The position numbers and the translations under genes are program-made. A model generated the notes under the pieces. That model saw nothing but the letters and a program-made list of their open reading frames with translations, made no database searches and was not told where the DNA came from. 64,000 bases of DNA from Spirosoma oryzicola. Its GTDB lineage: Bacteria; Bacteroidota; Bacteroidia; Cytophagales; Spirosomataceae. How positions within the stretch are numbered: the stretch's first letter is position 1; the number at the start of each line of letters is the position of its first letter. This document shows positions 25,610 through 33,588 of this stretch, piece after piece. Location: assembly GCF_021233055.1 (NCBI RefSeq), contig NZ_CP089538.1:3798501-3862500 (forward strand), read 5' to 3'.

Positions 25610-27280
25610 TTACCACCCTGGGTTCTGCTTTAGGGTCGGGTTCAGCGCTATTTCGTTAATGGGCAGCGGCCACAGATAATCCCGGTTCGGGTCGAACTTC
25701 CGGAAGCTGGCATCCTGAACGAGAATGTAATTATCCGAGGTGAGGTTGACGGCAGTTGTCGTACCGTATTCGGTTCTAAAGAAGTAATTTCCTAGAACCG
25801 GCTTAGGCAGTTCGATCTCAGCCGTTTTCCAGCGGATCAGATCCCAGTAGCGGAAACCTTCCTGCGCTAGTTCTACCCGACGTTCCCGCCGAATCTCGTC
25901 CCGCACCGTAAGACCGTTGGCCGTGGCAAACGCGTTCGTCAACTTAGCGACTCCGCCCCGCGCCCGCAGCCGATTGATCGTCAAGTCGAGGTCGACATCG
26001 CTGATCGTACCGTTTAGTTCGTACGTTGCTTCGGCGTAGGTAAGCAGCACTTCGGCGTAGCGGAGCAGTACCCGGTCAATCAGCGATTGCGTCGTAACCC
26101 AGTCGTCAAGATTCGAATATTTCCGAAACGTGAATCCCGTCCGGTTGAAAACTAGCGGAGCAATGTCAAAAACAAGTTTCGTTCCGATCCAGGCATCACC
26201 CGTTTTGAAAAACGTATCGCTCATGCGCGTATCCCGATTGACAAACACGTCGGTCGATTTCGTCGGAGCCTTGTACAAGGGTGATTTTGCCGTGGGCAAA
26301 CCGTCTTTCATCAGATAAGAATCGGTCAGGCTCTTCGTTGGGTTCATATTGCCAGTTTCGAGCGAACTCCGAAAGAAGTTTTGCGTAGCCACCCGGTCGG
26401 TAGACGATACCCCATACTGCTTCACAATGATGTTCTCCCGGTTTTGCCGTCCTTCGCCCGCCAGTTGAAAGAGATCAAAGTAACTACCGCTGAACAGATC
26501 TTGCTGCTTGCTGTCGATAACCGCTTTGGCAGCGTCAACGGCGAGTTTGAGGTGCTTTGTCGGCTCCCCATAGTTGTGATACTTTGAGCGCGTTCCTTCA
26601 AACAAAGCAACACGAGCCTTAAACGCCAGAGCCGCTGTGTTGCTGATTCGTCCGTAATCGGCGGTTCCGAGCGCGGTTGCCGTTGGTAGCTTCTGAGCGG
26701 CATAGTCCAGATCCTGATAAATCTGGTCGTAGATCTGAGCGCGTGGGGTAGCGGGAGCCTGTAATTCAGCGGATGTATCGTCAAGCGTTTTCAGAATCAG
26801 AGGTACGTCACCGTATCGCTGAACCAATGCGTAATAGCCCCACGCCCGAAAGAACCGCGCTTCGGCAATGTAACGATCAATGATCGTGGCCGACGTAGCC
26901 GCCGACGCCCGTGGCGCTTTTTCAATGACGTTATTAGCCGCCCGGATCAGCAGGTAATTGGTGTTGTAATCCGTCGCGGTAGCCGGAGCCAGTCGCGATC
27001 CGTCGCTGATGTTGTTGGTAGCCAGCCCAAACGCATCATCCGACCATACGTCTTCGGTGCCATACGTGACATTGAAGGTGCTATTGTATCCGGGGGGCGT
27101 AAACGTGCCGAACCCAGGCAAATACATGTACAAATAGTTGGCTGCTGTTTTCAGATCAGACTCGGTGCGCCAGTATGTTTCGTCGCTGACGGACGTTTCG
27201 GGCAGGCGTTCCACTTCGCAGGATGGCAAAACGGCCATCATAGCCAAGGCCAGAAAAGCAGGTTTTATAATCGATTTCAT
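25610..27280 (-). CDS. RagB/SusD-family nutrient-binding outer-membrane lipoprotein
   Basis: A 556-residue protein from the ATG at 27278-27280; the longer reading begins with TTG. The lipobox VLPSCE near residue 21 predicts an outer-membrane lipoprotein. SETYWRTESDLKTAANYLYM, ARFFRAWGYYALVQRYGDVPL and REIRRERRVELAQEGFRYWDLIRW-type segments (here DEIRRERRVELAQEGF) are diagnostic of SusD/RagB proteins, with TPR-like helices. The family forms the lid over a SusC barrel and captures oligosaccharides or peptides at the cell surface. It follows the SusC gene in the same leftward transcript. No hydrolase or sensor is linked, so the ligand is unknown. Confidence 0.92.
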   Translation of the reverse strand: MKSIIKPAFLALAMMAVLPSCEVERLPETSVSDETYWRTESDLKTAANYLYMYLPGFGTFTPPGYNSTFNVTYGTEDVWSDDAFGLATNNISDGSRLAPATATDYNTNYLLIRAANNVIEKAPRASAATSATIIDRYIAEARFFRAWGYYALVQRYGDVPLILKTLDDTSAELQAPATPRAQIYDQIYQDLDYAAQKLPTATALGTADYGRISNTAALAFKARVALFEGTRSKYHNYGEPTKHLKLAVDAAKAVIDSKQQDLFSGSYFDLFQLAGEGRQNRENIIVKQYGVSSTDRVATQNFFRSSLETGNMNPTKSLTDSYLMKDGLPTAKSPLYKAPTKSTDVFVNRDTRMSDTFFKTGDAWIGTKLVFDIAPLVFNRTGFTFRKYSNLDDWVTTQSLIDRVLLRYAEVLLTYAEATYELNGTISDVDLDLTINRLRARGGVAKLTNAFATANGLTVRDEIRRERRVELAQEGFRYWDLIRWKTAEIELPKPVLGNYFFRTEYGTTTAVNLTSDNYILVQDASFRKFDPNRDYLWPLPINEIALNPTLKQNPGW

Positions 27281-27316
27281 AAATAAGCTCAAGTTTGATT
27301 GGCGTCCAGCCGTTCG

Positions 27317-30300
27317 TTAGAAGGATACATTTAAGCCCACAGAAGCGGTGGCGAAGTACGGGTAGTCATTATCCACACCGTCGCGCGCTTCGGGATCGAA
27401 GTAACCCTGGAATTTGCCCAGCCCCGAAATGGTGAATAAATCCTGACCAGAGAAAAAGAAACGTGCCCGCGCGATACCGATACGCTGCGTCAGGGTTGAC
27501 GGCAAGGTATAGCCAACCTGGAAGTTCTTCAACCGCATGTAGCTGGCATTGAGCACCCATTTGTCGGAAGACAGGTAATTGTGCGTAGCGCCAACATAAG
27601 GCCGTGGAAACAGAGCCCCTTGATTTTCGGGAGTCCAGTAGTCACCATGAATAGCCAGAGCCTGTTTCCACGTTACTAGCAAAGGGGCAATTGATTCGGT
27701 GTTGGGTCGGTAATTCCGTTTGCCCACGCCCTGCAAAAAGATCGTCATGTCGAAGCCTTTCCATTGCGCACCGAACGTAAAGCCGAAAAGATAGCGGGGT
27801 TGCGTGGTTCCCAGCAGCAGCAGATCGCCCCGGTTCGCCACCGTACCCTGCCCGACTGTCAGCCGCTTATCGCCGTCCTGATCGATGTATTTTACGTCAC
27901 CAGCTCCGGTACGGCTGTCCTGAAACGCCCAGGCTTTTACTTCGTCGGCGGTCTGAAAGTAGCCCGCTGTTTGATAGCCCCAAATGGTGTTGATCGGGAA
28001 GCCTTCGATGAGGTTGTTGGTGCCCGACGTAACCACCGTCCGACCCGAATAGCTGATCAACTTGTTCTGGTTGTCAGACAGGTTGGCCGCAATCGAGTAG
28101 GTAAAGTCTTTGCCGATCCGGTCGCGATAGCGAATTTCGGCTTCCCAACCCCACGATTTAAGCTCACCATTATTTTTCCGTGGTGTACCCACCCCAATCG
28201 TACCGGGCAATTGCTGAGGTGTCAGCATATTTCGGTTGAACTTCACGTAGTAGTCGCCGTTGAATTGCAATCGGTTCTGGAAGAAAGCCATATCGATACC
28301 AACGTCCGATGTTTCGATGGTTTCCCAGGAAAGGGTACCCGACGGAATTGAGTTTTGGTAGATATACGATGTCCGCGAGTCACCCAGGACCAGATTGGCG
28401 GCTTTGCTCAACTGACTCAGGTAATCGTAATAACCGAGGTTTGAGCCAAGCGCTCCACCCAGACGGCCCCACGATCCGCGCAGTTTGAATTCCGAAAAGA
28501 ACGGCAGCGCCCGCGAAAACCAGCCCTCCCGGTGCATGTTCCAACCCGCCGAAGCCGACGGAAATACCTTGGTCCGTAAGCCCGGTGCCAGCTTCGAGCT
28601 TTCGTCCTGCCGGATGGTCGCTTCGAATAAGTACTTGTCAGCGTAGTTGTAATTGAACCGTCCAAAAACCGACTGGTACGCATACGTTTGAATCACTTCG
28701 CCGTTCACTTTCGTCCGGTCGTCGCCCAGGTTCAGCGTTGGCAGATCGTTGCTAACCAGTGTAAGCGCTCTGGATGAATCAGCCTGAAACCGATAGTCCT
28801 CCCATTGGTACCCGGCAAAAAAACCAAAGTTGTGCTTATCCCCTACTTTGACATCGTAGTTAGCCAGGAATTGCAGGTTGGTATTTTTGGTCACTTCGTT
28901 CGTGAGCTGGTACGAATTGGGCTGATTGAGGTAGCTAAGAACGCGCGACTTGCCCCAAAGCGGCACCGTTCGGTTAAAAATGGCCCGGTTGCCCAAGCGG
29001 TACTGAACCCCGGCAACGGCACGCAGCGTCAGACCCTTGACAAAATTGGCCGCCTGTAGCGTAAACACGTTATCGAAAAAATTGCGGTCGTAATTGTTGT
29101 AGCCGCCCGATTCGAGCGTTGCATACGCGGTAGCTGCCGAACCAGCCCCGTTGTAACGACCTTCCGGCGTAAAGAAAGGCGTTCGGGTTCGCAATCGGTT
29201 AATCTGATAGATCAAGCCACTACCACTCACATCGGCGGACGAACTTCTGGTCTTGTCAAGTGTATAGGAAAGGCGCGCATCAAGCGAGAGGTGTTTTGTC
29301 AACTGAGCCCCCAGGTTAACCCGCAGGTTGTACCGTTTATAATTATCAGGACCAACCTTAAACAGACCTTGCTTTTCGTAATAACCACCCGAAATCAGAA
29401 AATTCAGCTTGTCAGTACCACCCCGTGCGGTTAGGTTATGCGTCGCCATCATCGTATTTTTCTTCAAAATCTGATCCGACAACGACTGCTGATTGTAGTA
29501 CAGGTACGTACCCGTATCCGCCGGGTTTATGACGTAGGGAATACCATCGCGGATGCGCTGCAAATCATCGTCGGTATACTCGGGGTTGCTACCGGAATTT
29601 TTCCGGGCAAGGTTCGAAAAATTGGCTTCGTCCAACAGACTCATCCGGCCCGGTGTGTTGATGGACCAGTCCGTACCGTATTGCGCCAGGTAATCGAACG
29701 TGACCTTACCCGCTTTTCCTTTTTTAGTTGTCACCAGAATAACCCCACCAGCCGCCTGAGCGCCGTAAATAGCGGCTGCTGCGGCATCTTTCAGAACGCT
29801 AATACTTTCAACGTCGTTTGGGTTGAGCGTTTGCAACGTCGTGATTGGCGCACTGACGCCGTCGAGGATTACGAGCGGGTTTACGTTACCATTGGCCGAC
29901 GTAACCCCCCGAATCTGGATCGCCATACTCTCACGTCCGGGCTGTCCACTCGCGCGGGTAATGTTCAAACCGGGCGTTACCCCCTGCAACGCATTCGCCA
30001 GGTTGCTGACCGGACGGTTTTCGATGGCTTTCGACTCGACCGTAGAAACGGCTCCCGTGAGGTTTACTTTTTTCTGCGTGCCGTACCCGACAACAACCAC
30101 TTCTTCCAGTGATTTATCGTCGCTCTGTAGTTGCACGTCAATTACAGAGCGGTTGTTGACCGTCACTTCCTGCCGCAGGTAACCCACAAAGCTGACAATA
30201 AGCACCGACTTTTCGTTGGGCACCACAAGTTTGAACTGCCCATTTCCGTCGGTCGTCGTGCCGCGCGTTGTACCCTTCAGGACAATACTGACGCCGGGTA

Positions 30301-30445
30301 ATGCTTCCCCTTTTTCGTCCGTGATTCTACCCGAGACGGGTACTTCGGCGGCTCGGGCTGATACAGCAACACCCGAAGCGATATGCAGCAGGATCAGACA
30401 GCCTAGCACGATCCTACATGTTAAGTAGAATTTTAACTTTTTCAT
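27317..30445 (-). CDS. SusC/RagA-family TonB-dependent outer-membrane transporter
   Basis: A 1042-residue protein. Signal peptide about 1-33, then a carboxypeptidase-D-like domain (VSGRITDEKGEALPGVSIV), a TonB-box-like stretch (EEVVVVGYGTQKK near residues 115-127) and a plug domain with AIENRPVSNLANALQGVTPG and ISVLKDAAAAAIYGAQAAGG. A 22-strand barrel ends in Phe (SVGLNVSF). These are the signatures of SusC transporters, which use TonB energy to import ligands delivered by the partner SusD, encoded 36 bp downstream. The long upstream region with a LacI-like dyad probably holds the promoter. Confidence 0.94.
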   Translation of the reverse strand: MKKLKFYLTCRIVLGCLILLHIASGVAVSARAAEVPVSGRITDEKGEALPGVSIVLKGTTRGTTTDGNGQFKLVVPNEKSVLIVSFVGYLRQEVTVNNRSVIDVQLQSDDKSLEEVVVVGYGTQKKVNLTGAVSTVESKAIENRPVSNLANALQGVTPGLNITRASGQPGRESMAIQIRGVTSANGNVNPLVILDGVSAPITTLQTLNPNDVESISVLKDAAAAAIYGAQAAGGVILVTTKKGKAGKVTFDYLAQYGTDWSINTPGRMSLLDEANFSNLARKNSGSNPEYTDDDLQRIRDGIPYVINPADTGTYLYYNQQSLSDQILKKNTMMATHNLTARGGTDKLNFLISGGYYEKQGLFKVGPDNYKRYNLRVNLGAQLTKHLSLDARLSYTLDKTRSSSADVSGSGLIYQINRLRTRTPFFTPEGRYNGAGSAATAYATLESGGYNNYDRNFFDNVFTLQAANFVKGLTLRAVAGVQYRLGNRAIFNRTVPLWGKSRVLSYLNQPNSYQLTNEVTKNTNLQFLANYDVKVGDKHNFGFFAGYQWEDYRFQADSSRALTLVSNDLPTLNLGDDRTKVNGEVIQTYAYQSVFGRFNYNYADKYLFEATIRQDESSKLAPGLRTKVFPSASAGWNMHREGWFSRALPFFSEFKLRGSWGRLGGALGSNLGYYDYLSQLSKAANLVLGDSRTSYIYQNSIPSGTLSWETIETSDVGIDMAFFQNRLQFNGDYYVKFNRNMLTPQQLPGTIGVGTPRKNNGELKSWGWEAEIRYRDRIGKDFTYSIAANLSDNQNKLISYSGRTVVTSGTNNLIEGFPINTIWGYQTAGYFQTADEVKAWAFQDSRTGAGDVKYIDQDGDKRLTVGQGTVANRGDLLLLGTTQPRYLFGFTFGAQWKGFDMTIFLQGVGKRNYRPNTESIAPLLVTWKQALAIHGDYWTPENQGALFPRPYVGATHNYLSSDKWVLNASYMRLKNFQVGYTLPSTLTQRIGIARARFFFSGQDLFTISGLGKFQGYFDPEARDGVDNDYPYFATASVGLNVSF

Positions 30446-31214
30446 AAGGGAATAAGAGTTAGAAGGTAATTACTGGAAAAGGTCTATTATCCACTGGTGG
30501 GCTCAACGTCACCGATTCTCGTCTAGCTAAAGCGACGAAAACAGGTGTGGATCGCCAGCACCACTTATCGATAAAATACAAATTAAGCACTCTTTAATGA
30601 TGTCCTAAAGAATGAAAACGAAGCTGTATGGGTAAGTTTACTCATGCCTTTCTAGCCCGGCAACCATAATTCTATTTTAAATATTATATATCTTATTAAA
30701 TAAATTATAACTAGCTTTTTGCAAACGTTCCCGCAAGCGTTTGCATTGGCTAAAAATTATCAGATTTTTTAACTGTATATTGATATTTCACCAGATACTG
30801 ACTATTTACCAAGACCATTACGAGCTTATTACAAACCAACTATCTCTTGATCTAACTTAGAATTTTTATATTTTTTGACGCTTGTTTTGAGAACTGGATC
30901 GTGGGAAGCGTTTGTCTTGCCGGTGAGTAGACCTGCCTTATTTCGCTTCTTTAAATTGTAAGCATGTTGAACGAAAGAGAGAACAGAAATTAGCGTTTAA
31001 ATAGAAACCTCTCCCGCTTAAAAACAACGCTGCATACAAATCCCGGCTATCAAGTCGTTCTATAAAAGACTAAATTTACGGCGATCCTATTTCTGGCTGA
31101 TGCCTTGCTGATGCCCTGGTCAGGAAGTTCAGCGCCTGCTATTGCGGCAGGCACTAAGTCGAACCATTTCGCTAACCGATCGATCATCCGAACAACACCG
31201 GATCAAGTAAAAAT
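30446..31214. other. Long non-coding region upstream of susC-like gene
   Basis: About 770 bp, AT-rich at 30650-30900, between the divergent SusC-like gene and a small lipoprotein gene. It contains the dyad at 30721-30744 described separately. No RNA gene or open frame of note was seen. Confidence 0.6.
30721..30744. promoter_or_regulatory. Candidate LacI-family operator upstream of the SusC/SusD pair
   Basis: GCAAACG (30721-30727) and CGTTTGC (30738-30744) are perfect inverted arms. The right part, GCAAGCGTTTGC (30733-30744), is itself a near-palindrome like the GCAAACGTTTGC core of LacI/PurR-family operators. It lies about 280 bp upstream of the SusC start. No LacI gene is in the window. Confidence 0.4.
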
Positions 31215-31454
31215 ATGATTCAGCTTATGAAACGCGTTTCGCTCATTCTACTGGTTACCGTTAGCTTAACGGCCTGTAATGGGATACTTTTTAAAAAGAA
31301 GAACTGCAAAACCTGCGAAACACTTACTTATAATCCACAAGGCACCCCGCCAAGCCGGATCGAGAACCGAGTGTGTGGCGACGAAGTAGACGCGTTCATT
31401 ATATCAAACAACATCACAACCAGTAGCCTGACCGTTGTAACGACTTGTAAGTAA
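31215..31454 (+). CDS. Small lipoprotein of unknown function
   Basis: A 79-residue product with two possible ATG starts (31215 or 31227). The second gives a shorter signal peptide, MKRVSLILLVTVSLTACNG, ending in a clear lipobox. The mature part is about 60 residues and holds four cysteines besides the lipid-bearing one (KNCKTCETL, RVCGDE, TTCK), which could pair as disulfides in the periplasm. I do not recognise a family. A strong terminator follows 16 bp after the stop, so it is probably a single-gene transcript. Confidence 0.7.
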   Translation: MIQLMKRVSLILLVTVSLTACNGILFKKKNCKTCETLTYNPQGTPPSRIENRVCGDEVDAFIISNNITTSSLTVVTTCK

Positions 31455-31470
31455 CCTACCCAGCACAAAA

Positions 31471-31502
31471 AAAACGCCCGATCAGTTTACATCGGGCGTT
31501 TT
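31471..31502 (+). terminator. Strong intrinsic terminator
   Basis: AAAACGCCCGAT (31471-31482) pairs perfectly with ATCGGGCGTTTT (31491-31502); the GC-rich stem is flanked by A and T runs on both sides. It closes the small lipoprotein gene and could work in both directions. Confidence 0.85.
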
Positions 31503-31652
31503 CCGTTACATTCCAACCTTATTACTTATTGTTTACAAAGGCACACCCAAGCTTAATTTACTGTATCGTCCTGCGTAGGTTGTTGCTACTGTCGACGTTG
31601 ATTTGTTAAGTTTCCCTACCAGGAAGCTTGTTTGACAGAGCAAGTTACTTTC

Positions 31653-32531
31653 CTACTGAGCTATTTTTTTATAGTAGTACAAATTAACAGGCGTTACCGA
31701 GGCTCGCTGGCTGAGGGTAAAATAACCCTCTCCGTCTTTATCAAAACAGATGGCTTCGCCTTTTGGCTCAGGCAGCAGCGGAGCCCCCCGGCTGTTACTT
31801 TTTTGCATGACATCGGCAACCGCCTGACCAACTGCCCGTTTCCAGTAAAATACCTGCCCATAGGTACGCACTACGATTTCGCGGCCATCGGGCGATATAG
31901 AAGCCCCTGAAACAACAGGAGAAATAGGTAGCTCGCCATAGGCCTCAGCTAGAGTGATCTCGTTGATATTTTGCGGATAGGCCAGCCGATACAGGTGCAC
32001 ATTTGGCTGGCGATTGGCAATGATGTAAATGTCGTTTGTCAGGGGATCTACAAACATCGCTCGGGCATCCTGTGGCCCATCGGGATAGCGAAAATTGATC
32101 CGCTCAATCTGGGTGATTTCTGTTTTAAGGGTCGATGGTTCGGGCAGTCTGTAGACTTGCGAAATGCCGTATTGTCGATCCTGATCTCCGATATCGCCAA
32201 TGTACAAATACGTCGTACCTGGATTTGGACCCGGTCCGATTGCCAGATCTTCCCAATCGCGGTTTGAAAATTTGGGTACCTTCAGCTGCCCTTTAATCTG
32301 ACCATCATGTCCCAGCATCGTCAGCGAAGCAGCAGTATCCTTTGCCTGAATAGCCCATAAATTGCCGGGCTGACTTCGGCTATCGGCCAGTCCAGATACG
32401 GTATCAATCTGTCCGATGGGTACGGAAGCTACGGTTGGCTCAGTACTAAATTGAGTCCTGTCCGTTTCAGGAATTTCAAGTTTGCAAGCGACTACTACAA
32501 AAAAAAGACACCCAATTAAACAAAGACGCAT
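31653..32531 (-). CDS. Beta-propeller-like lipoprotein of unknown function
   Basis: A 292-residue protein with a signal peptide and lipobox (FFVVVACKLE, Cys near residue 16). The mature part shows propeller-like blades: ISGLADS-type (DTVSGLADSRSQPGNLWAIQ), RDWEDLAIGPG, TYLYIGDIGDQ, DARAMFVDPLTNDIYIIANR and VVSGASISPDGREIVVRTY. The combination of WEDLA, YIGDIGDN-like and SPDG motifs is found in secreted proteins of Bacteroidota and Actinobacteria without known activity. Probably in the periplasm or outer membrane. It stands alone, reading leftward, next to the CRISPR array. Propeller fold likely; function not assigned. Confidence 0.75.
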   Translation of the reverse strand: MRLCLIGCLFFVVVACKLEIPETDRTQFSTEPTVASVPIGQIDTVSGLADSRSQPGNLWAIQAKDTAASLTMLGHDGQIKGQLKVPKFSNRDWEDLAIGPGPNPGTTYLYIGDIGDQDRQYGISQVYRLPEPSTLKTEITQIERINFRYPDGPQDARAMFVDPLTNDIYIIANRQPNVHLYRLAYPQNINEITLAEAYGELPISPVVSGASISPDGREIVVRTYGQVFYWKRAVGQAVADVMQKSNSRGAPLLPEPKGEAICFDKDGEGYFTLSQRASVTPVNLYYYKKIAQ

Positions 32532-32805
32532 AGACTTACTTATCTGATTCTGTCATTTACTTAACTACATAGCGTACCAAATGATGAAATGATTCCCTAC
32601 AATCTTATTCAAGATCGACACACTGGTCGTTACGCTACGGTTAATATTATTTATCGGCTCAACACCAACTGGCACATAAACCACTCATAAACAGCAATTT
32701 CTCATCTCCACCGATATACCATCCAAAGAGTTCGACCCTTAAATCAATTCCATGCAGGCACACCAGTACTTTTAGACATTTCGAGTCGAATAAAGTATCG
32801 CTAAT

Positions 32806-33289
32806 CACTCAATTCCACGCAGATGCGACTGGATGACAAGTTGATTTGTATAAAATTTTATACAAATTCCCTGTTCACGCAGGTACGATTAGAAGCTTCG
32901 ACCTTGACGCAGAGCTTGCTAAACGCTCAGTATTTCAATTCCACGCAGGTACGATTAGAAGGCACAGGCAAGTAAAGCCCTAGTCGAATGGCAGAGATTT
33001 CAATTCCACGCAGGTACGATTAGAAGTTCGAGTAGTTATAAGCGTCGGTCCCGTCGTAAAATTTCAATTCCACGCAGGTACGATTAGAAGTGGTTATCTC
33101 CCGTTGGGGTAGTAGTTGTACTATCATTTCAATTCCACGCAGGTACGATTAGAAGAAGCAAATACGGGGTTCAGGAACATAACGTACTCGTATTTCAATT
33201 CCACGCAGGTACGATTAGAAGCGTAACGTGTTGGACTACCTCTACGAAGAGCCGGACCCATTTCAATTCCACGCAGGTACGATTAGAAG
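32806..33289 (-). CRISPR. Orphan CRISPR array, six perfect and two decayed repeats
   Basis: Perfect 30-bp repeats at 32932-32961, 32997-33026, 33061-33090, 33126-33155, 33192-33221 and 33260-33289, with unlike spacers of 34-38 bp. Decayed copies lie at 32866-32895 (5' part altered on the plus strand) and 32806-32835 (about 22 of 30 matching). Read on the minus strand the repeat begins CTTCTAATCGTACC and ends GGAATTGAAAT. That end resembles the ATTGAAAC/G 5' handle of type I-B and type III arrays. The decayed repeats then sit at the trailer end and the leader at about 33290 onward. No cas gene is in the window, so it relies on machinery elsewhere or is a relic. Confidence 0.93.
32844..32867. 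repeat. 24-bp perfect palindrome inside the terminal CRISPR unit
   Basis: ATTTGTATAAAA followed by its exact reverse complement, TTTTATACAAAT. It fills most of the 30-bp interval (32836-32865) between the two decayed repeats and runs 2 bp into the second. It could fold as a hairpin ending the array transcript, or be a DNA-binding site. Confidence 0.7.
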
Positions 33290-33588
33290 CCGTGAAATTA
33301 CGACTAAACTAGTGGGTTTATTACTTGCTGAATAGGTTTTGTGAAAGGCTATTCACATAAAAAGTCGTCAACCGGCAATGATAGAAAAAGATACGCCGTT
33401 CGACGACTTTCTTATAATCAGTCTGTTATACCCTGAAAAATCTGCTTTGAGGTATCTATAACGTGTAAGTCAAAGAACGAATCGAGCCGATTGACGACTT
33501 ATGCGTCTTAAACGGCCACTCAGAACAAACAAAAACGAGTCATACAGAAATAGAGTAATTGCTCGAAACGACCTGGATCAATCCCGAC
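33290..33588. other. Presumed CRISPR leader side and kinase downstream region
   Basis: About 300 bp without a gene between the array and the end of the leftward kinase gene. If the array is transcribed leftward, the leader and promoter lie here. It includes a hairpin with arms AAAGTCGTC (33361-33369) and GACGACTTT (33402-33410), also with CCGGC/GCCG inside, which may terminate the kinase transcript. Confidence 0.5.

Noticed and set aside
29438..30112. Long rightward frame opposite the SusC-like gene
   Set aside because: 224 codons antisense to a well-supported TonB-dependent transporter, no domain seen.
32806..33289. Rightward transcription of the CRISPR array
   Set aside because: Would put decayed repeats at the leader end and give the handle ATTAGAAG, a poorer match than ATTGAAAT on the minus strand; not fully excluded.
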